This document shows, piece after piece, positions 22,507 through 30,874 of a stretch of DNA of 64,000 nt. The DNA is from a virus. The position numbers were made by a program, and so were the translations under genes. Position 1 is the first letter of the stretch; the number at the start of each line of letters is the position of its first letter. The notes under the pieces are model-generated. The model did no database searches. It saw only the letters and a program-made list of their open reading frames with translations, and had not been told where the DNA came from. Location of the stretch: IMG/VR virus record IMGVR_UViG_3300021964_000026, positions 1 through 64,000 of that record. One strand, 5' to 3'.

Positions 22507-23505
22507 ATGCCAAACCTCAACGATTTGAAAACAGAAGCCACGAAAACCTTTGACCCAACCACCGGTGAAACCGTTTCGGTTCCGCTGGTTGAAGAACAGC
22601 CCGCGCAAAGCAGACCCATCGCCGCATCCGTGTGGGATGAGATTGTCAGCGCAGGTGAAACCGTCCCCAACAGCATGATTTTGTGTGGACTTGTCGGACC
22701 GGAAGGTGTTGGCAAGACGGGCATTGTCTTGGACAGCATGACCGACGAAGAAAAGAAGCGCGGAGATGTCATCTTTGTGCTTGACTTTGACGGTGGCGGA
22801 CAGACGACACGCGTGACCCATCACCGTGAGTTCGCCAACAACATCCGGTGTCTCAACCCGAATGTCATGTTCCAAACCTTTGACGAAGACGGGGAGACTC
22901 GTGAAGCGAAGGACTACCCAGCGACCCATCGTCGGGTTATGAAAATTGGACAGACGCTTGTTGATTGGGCCGCAAACCCCGGTGACAAACCACGCCTCCA
23001 CTCCGTTCTCTTCTCCGCAGTTGACCTGTGGGATGAAGTCGCAAAGAACTGCATGTTCATTGAAGACTTGGGAACAGCACCCGATGGCATTGGAGCCAAA
23101 GTCAAGCCTCATGAGCAGGTTGGCATGCGGTTCAATTGGCAGATTCGCTCAACGCGGTTCCACCAACTCACCACCATCGCTCGCACCTTGATGTCGCTTG
23201 GAGTCCGCGTCTACCTTGAGACTCACTTCACCGACCTCATGGACAAGGCTGGCGTCATCACCGGGAAGAAGCCTTCTTGGGAAAAGCACACCGCCAACTA
23301 CCTCAACCAAATCATTCACTTCCACAAGAAAAAGGTGCGCGGTGAAGACGGCTCACCTACGGGAGAAACGCGATACGAAGTTGAGTTCGTCAAGTGTAAG
23401 ACGAACCCCGAACTTCTTGACCAGCGACGAACCATCATGGTCACGAAGCAGAACGCGTCCCCCGAATGGTTCGGTCTTCCGGAACTTCGGGAGGGCGGCA
23501 TTTGA
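22507..23505 (+). CDS. RecA-superfamily P-loop ATPase (Sak4/AAA_24-like)
   Basis: 332 residues from the ATG at 22507, spaced correctly from GGAG; the GTG at 22498 is inside the site. Walker A is GPEGVGKT (64-71), with a hydrophobic Walker B strand near VLFSAVDLWDE. The size and C-terminal layout fit the single-domain RecA-like ATPases of phages (Sak4 group) that assist annealing or recombination. FDPTTGE near residue 15 is another copy of the genome's FDPxTG element. Confidence 0.7.
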   Translation: MPNLNDLKTEATKTFDPTTGETVSVPLVEEQPAQSRPIAASVWDEIVSAGETVPNSMILCGLVGPEGVGKTGIVLDSMTDEEKKRGDVIFVLDFDGGGQTTRVTHHREFANNIRCLNPNVMFQTFDEDGETREAKDYPATHRRVMKIGQTLVDWAANPGDKPRLHSVLFSAVDLWDEVAKNCMFIEDLGTAPDGIGAKVKPHEQVGMRFNWQIRSTRFHQLTTIARTLMSLGVRVYLETHFTDLMDKAGVITGKKPSWEKHTANYLNQIIHFHKKKVRGEDGSPTGETRYEVEFVKCKTNPELLDQRRTIMVTKQNASPEWFGLPELREGGI

Positions 23506-23855
23506 TGGAATGGAAACGCACCGGGACTCCCGCACACAACAACGCCACCGCGCGTAGCGAAGAAGACCAACCATACCTGCCAAACCCGACCTGCCCTGTT
23601 TGTGCTGGGTCGGGTGAGGTGGTGACGGAACGACCTCTCCGCAACCACGAAGGTGAATGCGTTGATGTTGAGTTTTACAATCACCCATGCGATTGCGTCT
23701 TTCAAAAGTGGGTTGCGAAACCCGAACCGAAGTGCAATCAATGCAACGGCACAGGCGCAGTTCAAGAACGACTCCTTCATCCTACAACGAAGGAGGAATA
23801 CATCATGTTCCACGACTGCATCTGTCTACGATTTGTCAAGGAGATGACCGAATGA
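23505..23855 (+). CDS. DnaJ-type zinc-finger protein, 116 aa
   Basis: Two CxxCxGxG repeats (CPVCAGSGEV and CNQCNGTGAV) plus CDC and CIC pairs reproduce the DnaJ central zinc domain with no J domain. Such free-standing domains bind unfolded protein or act as adaptors. Start at the TGATG overlap at 23505; coupled to the next small zinc gene. Confidence 0.75.
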   Translation: MEWKRTGTPAHNNATARSEEDQPYLPNPTCPVCAGSGEVVTERPLRNHEGECVDVEFYNHPCDCVFQKWVAKPEPKCNQCNGTGAVQERLLHPTTKEEYIMFHDCICLRFVKEMTE

Positions 23856-24010
23856 ACGAAAATGAAGTAAGACACATCAAAGGAAAAAAGAGCGCGCGAC
23901 TTTGCGGTTCCAAAGGAAACTACGAACCCGTTGGCACGAACACGGAGTTGCCGGTTTGCCACGCTTGTCAAACCATCCACTTCACATTGACGGGGGAGAT
24001 GATTCAATGA
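23852..24010 (+). CDS. 52-aa zinc-ribbon miniprotein upstream of the clamp
   Basis: From the ATGA overlap at 23852. Basic N terminus (HIKGKKSARLCGSKGN) and a CHAC pair give three cysteines, consistent with a small metal site completed by His. Immediately precedes and overlaps the clamp gene. Confidence 0.6.
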   Translation: MNENEVRHIKGKKSARLCGSKGNYEPVGTNTELPVCHACQTIHFTLTGEMIQ

Positions 24011-24768
24011 GCCTTGCTCAAGCAACTTTCAACAATGATTCACTTTGGGCTTTCATGACAGGATTCGGAGAGGGCGTCAACGACCTTCGTTGCACCCTCG
24101 CTGACCTGCGACTCAAAGCATCCGTGGATACGGCGACGCATTTCTTCACCAAGACCATCGGCATTCACGGAGTGGAAGACGACTACCGAGCAGGTGTTAT
24201 CTACATCCCCGATGTCCACAAGGTCGGCGCGTTTCTCAAAGCGTGCGATGAAGACTACACCACCATCCGACATGTTGGCAACACGCTGACATTGAAGAAC
24301 GGCAACAACGAGTTCAGCACACCGACCTCCGACTACATCATGTCGCACACCACCGTGGACCGAGCCGAGACTGCCATCAGTTATGCCGCACAGAACAAGT
24401 GGGCTAAACTTGGCCGCGCGGATTTGGAATGTCATGGGACGCTGACCGTTGGTGCGACTCGCGGAATGACCGCACTCACCAAAGTCATCGGAAAGGATGC
24501 ACCCGTCAAGGTTCGTGTGGCTGATGGCGAGATGACCATTGCCGCTGGAACAAACCGTGGCGCGCGTATGACACGACAATGCGATGTTGACACCGAATAC
24601 AACGGGACATGTGAAACAGTCTTCGGACCTCACTTCCCGAAGTTGTTGAACCTCATGCCATCCGGACCCGCCATCTTTCACATGGGAAACAAAAGCGCGC
24701 TTGTTATTGTTCACGCTGAACTTGCATGCACGCTTGTTCTCAAACACCAAGAGGGGGTAGACCAATGA
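24007..24768 (+). CDS. Probable PCNA-like sliding clamp
   Basis: 253 residues, the usual PCNA length. It begins FNNDSLWAFMTGFGEGVNDL like the first clamp helix-strand unit, has two similar halves, and ends with strands (IFHMGNKSALVIVHAELACT) in the position of the PCNA C-terminal sheet. No short signature proves the family; the call rests on length, strand pattern, and position between the clamp loader gene and PolB. It would tether the polymerase to DNA. Confidence 0.58.
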   Translation: MSLAQATFNNDSLWAFMTGFGEGVNDLRCTLADLRLKASVDTATHFFTKTIGIHGVEDDYRAGVIYIPDVHKVGAFLKACDEDYTTIRHVGNTLTLKNGNNEFSTPTSDYIMSHTTVDRAETAISYAAQNKWAKLGRADLECHGTLTVGATRGMTALTKVIGKDAPVKVRVADGEMTIAAGTNRGARMTRQCDVDTEYNGTCETVFGPHFPKLLNLMPSGPAIFHMGNKSALVIVHAELACTLVLKHQEGVDQ

Positions 24769-24884
24769 GCGAAGAAGAATGTTTGATGTGCAACGGTGAA
24801 GACTGCGATTCAAGAGACGACTATCACCTGTTGTGCAAAGAGTGCTACGAAATGGTGACATGGCCGAAGGAGTTGGACCAATGA
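24765..24884 (+). CDS. 39-aa zinc miniprotein upstream of PolB
   Basis: MSEEECLMCNGEDCDSRDDY then HLLCKECYEMV and an acidic end: five Cys plus His in CxxC pairs, one clear zinc site. Both ends are ATGA overlaps, with clamp upstream and polymerase downstream, so its synthesis is tied to theirs. Confidence 0.65.
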   Translation: MSEEECLMCNGEDCDSRDDYHLLCKECYEMVTWPKELDQ

Positions 24885-27232
24885 TTGCTGACGCTATCTA
24901 CCACGATGACCGACCACCAACACTCTACACCCGATACCGTGATGATAAGGGCGCGCTGATTGAAAACCGCGTTGACGACTACAAACCTCACATGTTCATC
25001 CCTACATCAACACCGGAGTTTCGCATCAACCAAATGCTTCGCTCATTCCCTACCGCTGAATTGTTGAAGGACAAGACCTACGAGGGGCTTGACGGTGCTA
25101 CGCTTTGGCGTGTTGAAACGGACAACCCCTACGACATCGCCGCCATGCGAAACATGTTCAGCCGTTCCTACGAAGGAGACATGCGCTTCGTTGACCAATA
25201 CTTGGTTGAGAACATCACCGAGATGCCGAAATGGAAGCCGCGCAAATGGTGGTATGACATTGAGTGCAACACCGGCGACGACAATTTCACGACCGTCATC
25301 GCCGTCATTGATTCCGACATGGACCTTCCCGTTGTTTTCGCATGGGCTGATGAGCGAACCAATTGTGCTTACGAGACTCCACCCGAAAGCGTCACTTGGC
25401 GACGCAAGGTTCGTGATGAAGAATACAGGTTGCGTCTTTTTGATTCGGAGAAAGCAATATATGATGAGTTCATTCATTTTCTTCACCATCGCAACCCCGA
25501 CATGATGATTGCTCACGCGGGAACTTTCTTTGACATACCTCACATGATTGAACGCCTTGACCACATCTACGGTCATGGTGGTTCACACAGGTTGAGTCCA
25601 CTCGGCATCATTCGCTACCCCAAGAAGGGTGAGCGATACCGCTTTGACGACCAACCCATCGCTGGCCGTTGGCAATTTGATACCGCGGCCCCTGCGCAAT
25701 CCGGCACAGGATTTGAGCGCGTATGGAAAGACAGCGGTGGTGGACAACTACCCAACCGTAAGTTGAATACTATCGCTGAAACGCTGGGCCTCGGCTCCAA
25801 ACTCACCGAAGAGATTGAGGGCATGGATGTCCACAATGGGTGGTATGAGTATTGGTCGGAGTTCGTTGACTACTGTTTGCTTGACACCGTTCTCCTTCGT
25901 GGGATTGATGAAGCGCGAAATGTCACGGACTTCTTTGTTGAAATGGTGCGTCTTTGTGGCGTCTCCATTCAATCATCAACCAATGTGTCAAACTTCATGC
26001 GCGGTTTGCTTGGACGCAAGACCCACTTGATTGCACCTTCTCGCATCAATGTGCAGAAGCCCGACATTCAAGGAGCGGAGTTCATCATCAAAGACAACGG
26101 CCTCTACGAAGGTGTTGCTGTTGTTGACTACAAGGGACTGTATCCCTCACTCATGACCGGCTTCAACTTGTGCTGGACAACGAAGCGAGATGGCCCCGGC
26201 CCCGGCATTCTTGAGATGGAGAACGGAACCTTTTGGGACCAAGAATCCAAAGGCATCCTCCCCCAAGTTGTTGACGACCTGTTTGAATACCGAGCATTGT
26301 GCAAACAACGCATGCGCGAAGCAGAAACCAAAGAGATTCGTGCCGCTTGGAACACCACACAGGCCGCAGTCAAGCGCGTCATGGCGAGTCTCTACGGGGC
26401 AACCGCGAGCGTCGGGTTCGGCTGGGCCGACCTTGACATCGCCGAAACCATCCTCTCCGAAGGACGACGATGCATTGCTTTGCTTGACACGGTGGCGACC
26501 AACATGGGCTACAATGTTCTCTACGGTTTCACCGACTCCGCTTTCATCCAAGTGCCGCTTGAGGAAGCCGAAGCATTGGCCGCGCGTATCACAGATGTCG
26601 TGCAGTCTACGACGGGCAACGAGAAGTTGATTGCTGAACTTGAGGCTTACATGCCGTATTGGTTGCTGGCTGGCAAGAACCGCTACGCGGGAAAGGTCAC
26701 TTATCCCACCGAGGATGCTGGCAAAATGAAGACGGCGAACTTCATGAAAGGTAGCAGTCTTGCACCCATCAGCAAACAAGCCGAAGGGACGGTGCTTGAC
26801 CTCGTGTGCGACGGTGCGTCCGAAGCCGATGTGCGAGCCGCCGTTCTTGACATGGCTCTCCCTGTGCGACGAGGTGAAATGGACTTGAAGACCGTGACGC
26901 AATCAACAAGAATCAGCGCGAATCCGGAAGACTACAAAACACTCTCCGGTGCTTCAAAAGCCGCGCACTACTACAACCAACACATGGCGGATGGCGACCC
27001 GTTTGTATCGGGCGACTCCGTTCAATGGACCTATGTTTCAGCCGTTCCGAATGGTTTGCCAGCAACCAAAGTAGTTGCATACCGTGAACCTGCTGAACTT
27101 GAGGACTTTGAATTGGATGCCAAAACCATTTTGAACAAATCAATTGAGAAGAAAATCTCCGGCATTTTTGAGGTCTTGGGTTGGGACCTTGAAGCCGCAA
27201 TCGGAACCCCCCGACCCGCAACATATTGGTGA
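24881..27232 (+). CDS. polB: Family B DNA polymerase with altered motif C
   Basis: 783 residues. Exonuclease motifs: Exo I YDIE (Asp126/Glu128), a degenerate Exo II HAGTFFD (212-218, the usual Asn missing) and Exo III YCLLD (331-335). Polymerase motifs: A DYKGLYPS from Asp416, B KRVMASLYG (498-506, Ala instead of Asn), and C YGFTDS (548-553) where family B normally has YGDTDS. The second, metal-binding Asp of motif C (552) is kept. It is the probable replicative polymerase. The start overlaps the zinc miniprotein at 24765. Confidence 0.93.
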   Translation: MIADAIYHDDRPPTLYTRYRDDKGALIENRVDDYKPHMFIPTSTPEFRINQMLRSFPTAELLKDKTYEGLDGATLWRVETDNPYDIAAMRNMFSRSYEGDMRFVDQYLVENITEMPKWKPRKWWYDIECNTGDDNFTTVIAVIDSDMDLPVVFAWADERTNCAYETPPESVTWRRKVRDEEYRLRLFDSEKAIYDEFIHFLHHRNPDMMIAHAGTFFDIPHMIERLDHIYGHGGSHRLSPLGIIRYPKKGERYRFDDQPIAGRWQFDTAAPAQSGTGFERVWKDSGGGQLPNRKLNTIAETLGLGSKLTEEIEGMDVHNGWYEYWSEFVDYCLLDTVLLRGIDEARNVTDFFVEMVRLCGVSIQSSTNVSNFMRGLLGRKTHLIAPSRINVQKPDIQGAEFIIKDNGLYEGVAVVDYKGLYPSLMTGFNLCWTTKRDGPGPGILEMENGTFWDQESKGILPQVVDDLFEYRALCKQRMREAETKEIRAAWNTTQAAVKRVMASLYGATASVGFGWADLDIAETILSEGRRCIALLDTVATNMGYNVLYGFTDSAFIQVPLEEAEALAARITDVVQSTTGNEKLIAELEAYMPYWLLAGKNRYAGKVTYPTEDAGKMKTANFMKGSSLAPISKQAEGTVLDLVCDGASEADVRAAVLDMALPVRRGEMDLKTVTQSTRISANPEDYKTLSGASKAAHYYNQHMADGDPFVSGDSVQWTYVSAVPNGLPATKVVAYREPAELEDFELDAKTILNKSIEKKISGIFEVLGWDLEAAIGTPRPATYW

Positions 27233-27237
27233 GAAAA

Positions 27238-27579
27238 ATGACCGACAAAAACGAAAACGAAAAACTGAAAGACGAACTAAGACTGCTGAAAGAGGACCTT
27301 GCTGACAAGGAGAACATCATTAACGGGTTGGCTGACGACCTTGATGTGGTGCTGAGTAAGGTGTATATGATTGATGAAATCATCGCCGCGTGGAACGACC
27401 GCTTCCCCGATGACCGCATACATGTTAAACGACCAAAGCGACCCGAAAGCGATTACCTCTTGACCGACAAAGAATGGAAGGAGCGCACGCATATCCCCCA
27501 TCCTCGTGACGCTCTCCTTCGTTCTCTTTCTTCACGCAATGTAAAGCAATTCAACATTGAGACGGGGGAGTGGGAATGA
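27238..27579 (+). CDS. Coiled-coil protein ending in FNIETGEWE, 113 aa
   Basis: ATG 27238 after TGGTGAG. Residues 1-45 form a charged coiled coil (NEKLKDELRLLKEDLADKE). The last nine residues, FNIETGEWE, match the tag-like ends at 10567 and 11993. The first ten codons closely resemble those of the gene at 9047. Function unknown. Confidence 0.7.
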   Translation: MTDKNENEKLKDELRLLKEDLADKENIINGLADDLDVVLSKVYMIDEIIAAWNDRFPDDRIHVKRPKRPESDYLLTDKEWKERTHIPHPRDALLRSLSSRNVKQFNIETGEWE

Positions 27580-27866
27580 TTGCCAAAATCGTCTACTTTG
27601 AAACCGGCACAAAAAAAGTGCGCGAAGCAGAAGGTGAATTGCTGTTCGGTGATGCGCTTTTGTCCGAATACATCGGAGTGAAGCGACCCGGCAACGACTA
27701 CATTCTTGTCCCATCAGCCACCATCATTGAGATTCAAACCTGCGAGTTGGATGAGGACCTCTACACCATTGACATTGATTCAATGAAGCGTTCAAAGGCT
27801 CATGCTTTGAAGAGGATGCACATTGACATGGACCGAGACAACACACCCGGAGGCGCATTTCAATGA
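27576..27866 (+). CDS. Hypothetical protein, 96 aa
   Basis: Beta-rich N-terminal part (AKIVYFETGTKKVREAEGEL) and a helical, basic C-terminal part. No family recognised. TGATG and ATGA junctions link it to the coiled-coil gene and the Cas4-like nuclease. Confidence 0.68.
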   Translation: MIAKIVYFETGTKKVREAEGELLFGDALLSEYIGVKRPGNDYILVPSATIIEIQTCELDEDLYTIDIDSMKRSKAHALKRMHIDMDRDNTPGGAFQ

Positions 27867-28765
27867 GTCGCATTTACGATGACGGCTCTTCGTATGCGTG
27901 GACGCCCGAAATGGGCGAGGACGGCATCGTTATCCGCATCAGCAAATCAACTGCTGGTTCAATTGGTTGGTGTGTTCAGCAGATGTGGCTTGAGCAAAAC
28001 TATCCGCGCCCACAGGAATTGGTCAAGCACCTCGTTGTTGGTGATGATGTTCACAACGGTCTTGATTTGTTTTATCAATCCATTCAAAGCGATGGTTTGA
28101 TTCAACAGATGATTGACAAGGGGGCTAACATGACATCCTACCTCAAGAAGCACATCCCCTCCGAGAAGACTATCGTTGAAAATCGCCGCGCGGAAAACAA
28201 AGACTTCCCGTTCTATCACGACGATTACTACTACAACATGAATTGGTTGATGGAATATGAAAACGCGCGAATGCGGCTTTCTAAAACCCCATTACCTTTG
28301 GCGAATGAGGTTCGTCTTGAAGTTCGTAGAGACATGGATATTGAAGGCTACGGCACAATCCCTGTCCAATTCGTCGGTATCATTGACCGAGTGTTTGAGG
28401 CAACCGACGGTGGCCTTCTGCTCTTTGAGTTGAAGACCGGTAAATGGAAAGACGCAAAGACCACGGAGATGAGAAAAGAAATGGCTTACTACAAGTTTTT
28501 GATTGACAATGCAGACGCCGACTATTTGAAAGAGCGCGGAATCAATCGCCCTGTCACCCATTGGGGGTGGCGATACTCCGCCGCTGACTATTGGCACAGC
28601 GAGAAAGTCAAGTCCATCAGCGAACGCTCCATGATGAAGCGCGTTAAGGACCTCATCAAAATGTATCTTGACAATCACTTCCCTCCAACGAAGGATGACT
28701 TCAAGTGTTCCTACTGCTCAATGATTGAGTTGTGTCCAAAATATGCAATACAGGTGAGCGAATGA
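27863..28765 (+). CDS. Cas4/RecB-like PD-(D/E)XK nuclease with Fe-S cysteines
   Basis: 300 residues. Core nuclease residues are visible as GIIDR (Asp175) and FELKTGK (Glu189, Lys191). A Cys near residue 37 and three at the C terminus (Cys282, Cys285, Cys291 in KCSYCSMIELC) fit the four-Cys iron-sulfur cluster of Cas4 and AddB-type exonucleases. Expected activity is end-resecting DNA exonuclease for recombination or replication. No CRISPR array or other cas gene is present, so a CRISPR role is unlikely. Confidence 0.82.
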   Translation: MSRIYDDGSSYAWTPEMGEDGIVIRISKSTAGSIGWCVQQMWLEQNYPRPQELVKHLVVGDDVHNGLDLFYQSIQSDGLIQQMIDKGANMTSYLKKHIPSEKTIVENRRAENKDFPFYHDDYYYNMNWLMEYENARMRLSKTPLPLANEVRLEVRRDMDIEGYGTIPVQFVGIIDRVFEATDGGLLLFELKTGKWKDAKTTEMRKEMAYYKFLIDNADADYLKERGINRPVTHWGWRYSAADYWHSEKVKSISERSMMKRVKDLIKMYLDNHFPPTKDDFKCSYCSMIELCPKYAIQVSE

Positions 28766-28944
28766 GTGAATATGAATTGATGATGAGTTTGATGCACACC
28801 ATCAAACGGTTAGACGACATGAGAATACTCGGCATCCCGTTCAAACAATGGGATAGCGATTTGCAAGAACAGGTTATGTCAGCGTATGTTGATACGAGAG
28901 ACTACGAATACGATTTGGAGGTTGAAAAAAATGAAGGCGTGTGA
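28762..28944 (+). CDS. Small hypothetical protein, 60 aa
   Basis: From the ATGA overlap at 28762. Helical, Met-rich start (SEYELMMSLMHTIKRLDDM) and acidic end. Its last 14 bases overlap the next small zinc gene. Function unknown. Confidence 0.62.
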   Translation: MSEYELMMSLMHTIKRLDDMRILGIPFKQWDSDLQEQVMSAYVDTRDYEYDLEVEKNEGV

Positions 28945-29074
28945 GTTGTGTGGAAAGAAAAGCGGCGGTCTTCGTCATACGAGATATACCGCATGCTCAT
29001 CGTGCATTGACAAAGTGCTTGAGTTTGCCATTACTGCTGAAATGAGGTTTGAAAATGAATCCACTTCACTTTGA
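28931..29074 (+). CDS. 47-aa zinc miniprotein upstream of the primase
   Basis: MKACELCGKKSGGLRHTRYT then ACSSCIDKVLEF: a compact CxxC...CxxC zinc ribbon with a short C-terminal helix. Starts inside the previous gene and overlaps the primase start by 20 bases, in another frame. Confidence 0.65.
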   Translation: MKACELCGKKSGGLRHTRYTACSSCIDKVLEFAITAEMRFENESTSL

Positions 29075-30638
29075 TTTTCCGAAAGAAGTTGGCCTGTTCC
29101 GAAAAATCATTCACGATAACGCGGAGTTTGAACGGTATTGGTCATCGCTACAAAACTCACAATGCGCCTACATGTCAGTCTACGGTTTCCGAGCCGTAAA
29201 GCCAAATGGTCGCCGCGCGGAATACAACACCGCTATCATGAAGCACTTCGTGCTGGACTTTGACAAGAAGTATCGCAAAGGAAGCAACATGGTTGAGGTT
29301 GAGGGCGACGAGGTTGTTGAACAGGTCCGCCGCCTCCAACGGTATCTCCTTGACGAGAACATCAACCACGGCGTTTGGTTCAGCGGCAATGGATTTCACA
29401 TTTGGATTTCACTTGAGAAGACGCACCTCCCATCCAGCGGAACGCAGGTGTCGCACATCAAGGCGGCTGGAAAGAAGGTCATCAATCAATGGAAGAAGGA
29501 CATGGAACTCTACTGCATGGACCCGACTGTGCCATTTGATACTGCGCGTATGATTCGTGTCCCTAACTCCTACAACGCCAAGCAACATGTGCTTCGTTGG
29601 AGCATCCCACTTGAAAGTAATGAGTTGCTTACTTTGTCATGGGATGAGATTTGTGAGTTGGCTCAAAAGCCACGCAACACCGCTTACTTCTACGGTGAGA
29701 AAGGAGTCTACCTTCCTGTCAAGCAAGTGCGAGAAAGCCAATTCAAGGTGTCGGGTGAACCCGTCAACTTTGATACTGTCAAAATGGGTAGCATCAAAAT
29801 CCTCCCATGCCTCATTGAAGCGGCATGTCAAGTGGGAAGCAATCCGCCGCATATCAGCCGCGCGAGTTTGGCTATCTACCTTGCATCGCGCTTGCGAAAC
29901 TTCCTACCCGTTCAACGAACGACTGTCCAAATGCGCGAAGCGCATATCCTCACACTCCACGATTTCATCAAGACCCTTCAATGGGCTGACTACGACCCCA
30001 GCACAACCGAGTATCAACTGCGCTCCATCGTTGATGGTGGCTACACGGAACGATGCGAAAGCCTCATCGGGAAGGGGCTTTGCATCGGGCGTTGTCAACT
30101 GTGGGATAAAACCGGAGAACACCAAGACACTACGGAAACAATTCAACTCACACCTCAAGAAGTCAATGAAACCTATGCTTTAGCGAAACGAGAAGTTGAA
30201 AAACATAGTGAGCGCGTAGGAGAATACTCTCATAACAATGTGTCTTCAACATTTATTGGGTTAAAAGCAGAAGCCGCCGTTAGTTTTTATCTATCGCGAT
30301 TCTTTGATGTGCAAAAAGGCAAAGGCGATTTACAAATCAACGGATTGCCGATTGAGGTCAAAACCGTGACTGAAGAGCAATGGGACAAGTTAGGAAGAAT
30401 GATACCCCCTCGTCAACTCAACAAATATGTAGCCAACAAAGCAATTGTTGTTTGGGCTACTGTTGATTCTTACGACCACACGGATTGCAATGTCAATCTC
30501 AAAGGATGGAATAACGCTTACGAAATCAAAGCAAAAGGCGCGCCTATCAAAACAAGTTGCGACAACATTTGGTTGAAGAACGAAAGAGACATGAAGGAAA
30601 TTGCAACAATTTATTCTGCTTTGAAGGTGATGCAATGA
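29055..30638 (+). CDS. AEP primase fused to a PD-(D/E)XK nuclease domain
   Basis: 527 residues. Primase motifs: LDFD (Asp68/Asp70), SGNGFH (110-115) and RMIRVPNS (165-172), typical of archaeo-eukaryotic primases. A Cys-containing segment (about 335-355, CESLIGKGLCIGRC) may be a primase C-terminal metal site. From ~393 a separate domain reads GLKAEAAVSFYLSRFF, then Asp425 and IEVK (Glu434, Lys436), then QLNKYV, the pattern of a restriction-like nuclease. The last ~470 bases of the gene are AT-richer than the primase part, suggesting later fusion. It probably primes replication; the nuclease may process ends or flaps. Confidence 0.8.
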   Translation: MNPLHFDFPKEVGLFRKIIHDNAEFERYWSSLQNSQCAYMSVYGFRAVKPNGRRAEYNTAIMKHFVLDFDKKYRKGSNMVEVEGDEVVEQVRRLQRYLLDENINHGVWFSGNGFHIWISLEKTHLPSSGTQVSHIKAAGKKVINQWKKDMELYCMDPTVPFDTARMIRVPNSYNAKQHVLRWSIPLESNELLTLSWDEICELAQKPRNTAYFYGEKGVYLPVKQVRESQFKVSGEPVNFDTVKMGSIKILPCLIEAACQVGSNPPHISRASLAIYLASRLRNFLPVQRTTVQMREAHILTLHDFIKTLQWADYDPSTTEYQLRSIVDGGYTERCESLIGKGLCIGRCQLWDKTGEHQDTTETIQLTPQEVNETYALAKREVEKHSERVGEYSHNNVSSTFIGLKAEAAVSFYLSRFFDVQKGKGDLQINGLPIEVKTVTEEQWDKLGRMIPPRQLNKYVANKAIVVWATVDSYDHTDCNVNLKGWNNAYEIKAKGAPIKTSCDNIWLKNERDMKEIATIYSALKVMQ

Positions 30639-30874
30639 AAATCAGCGACCAATACATGAAGGTTGGTAGGAAAATAAACAGAAGCCGCAAATCAATTTAT
30701 CACATTCTTCAACGGAACACCGAAGAACGCGACACCTGTTTGTGTGGCGCAATTATTTTTGACACCAACGGTTGGAACATTATTCTTGATGATGATGATG
30801 ATGAACGAAGAGTGTCGCTCAATTGTGAGAAAGCATACAAAAGTGTAGTTCGCGCTAAGAGGTGGAAGCAATGA
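30635..30874 (+). CDS. Small protein with CLC...C motif, 79 aa
   Basis: Starts at ATGA 30635. Basic N terminus (KVGRKINRSRKSIYHILQRN), a CLC pair and a later Cys, and an Asp run encoded by a short GAT repeat (~30788-30802). Overlaps the XPF-like gene start. Possibly another small adaptor; no family recognised. Confidence 0.62.
   Translation: MKISDQYMKVGRKINRSRKSIYHILQRNTEERDTCLCGAIIFDTNGWNIILDDDDDERRVSLNCEKAYKSVVRAKRWKQ

Noticed and set aside
27863-28765. CRISPR-associated role for the Cas4-like gene
   Set aside because: No repeat array or other cas gene in the window; Cas4/RecB-like nucleases are common in viruses as recombination enzymes.
30788-30805. GAT trinucleotide repeat as a variable tract
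   Set aside because: Only about five units, encoding an acidic run within a coupled gene; similar short Asp runs occur elsewhere (near 4915) and need no special explanation.
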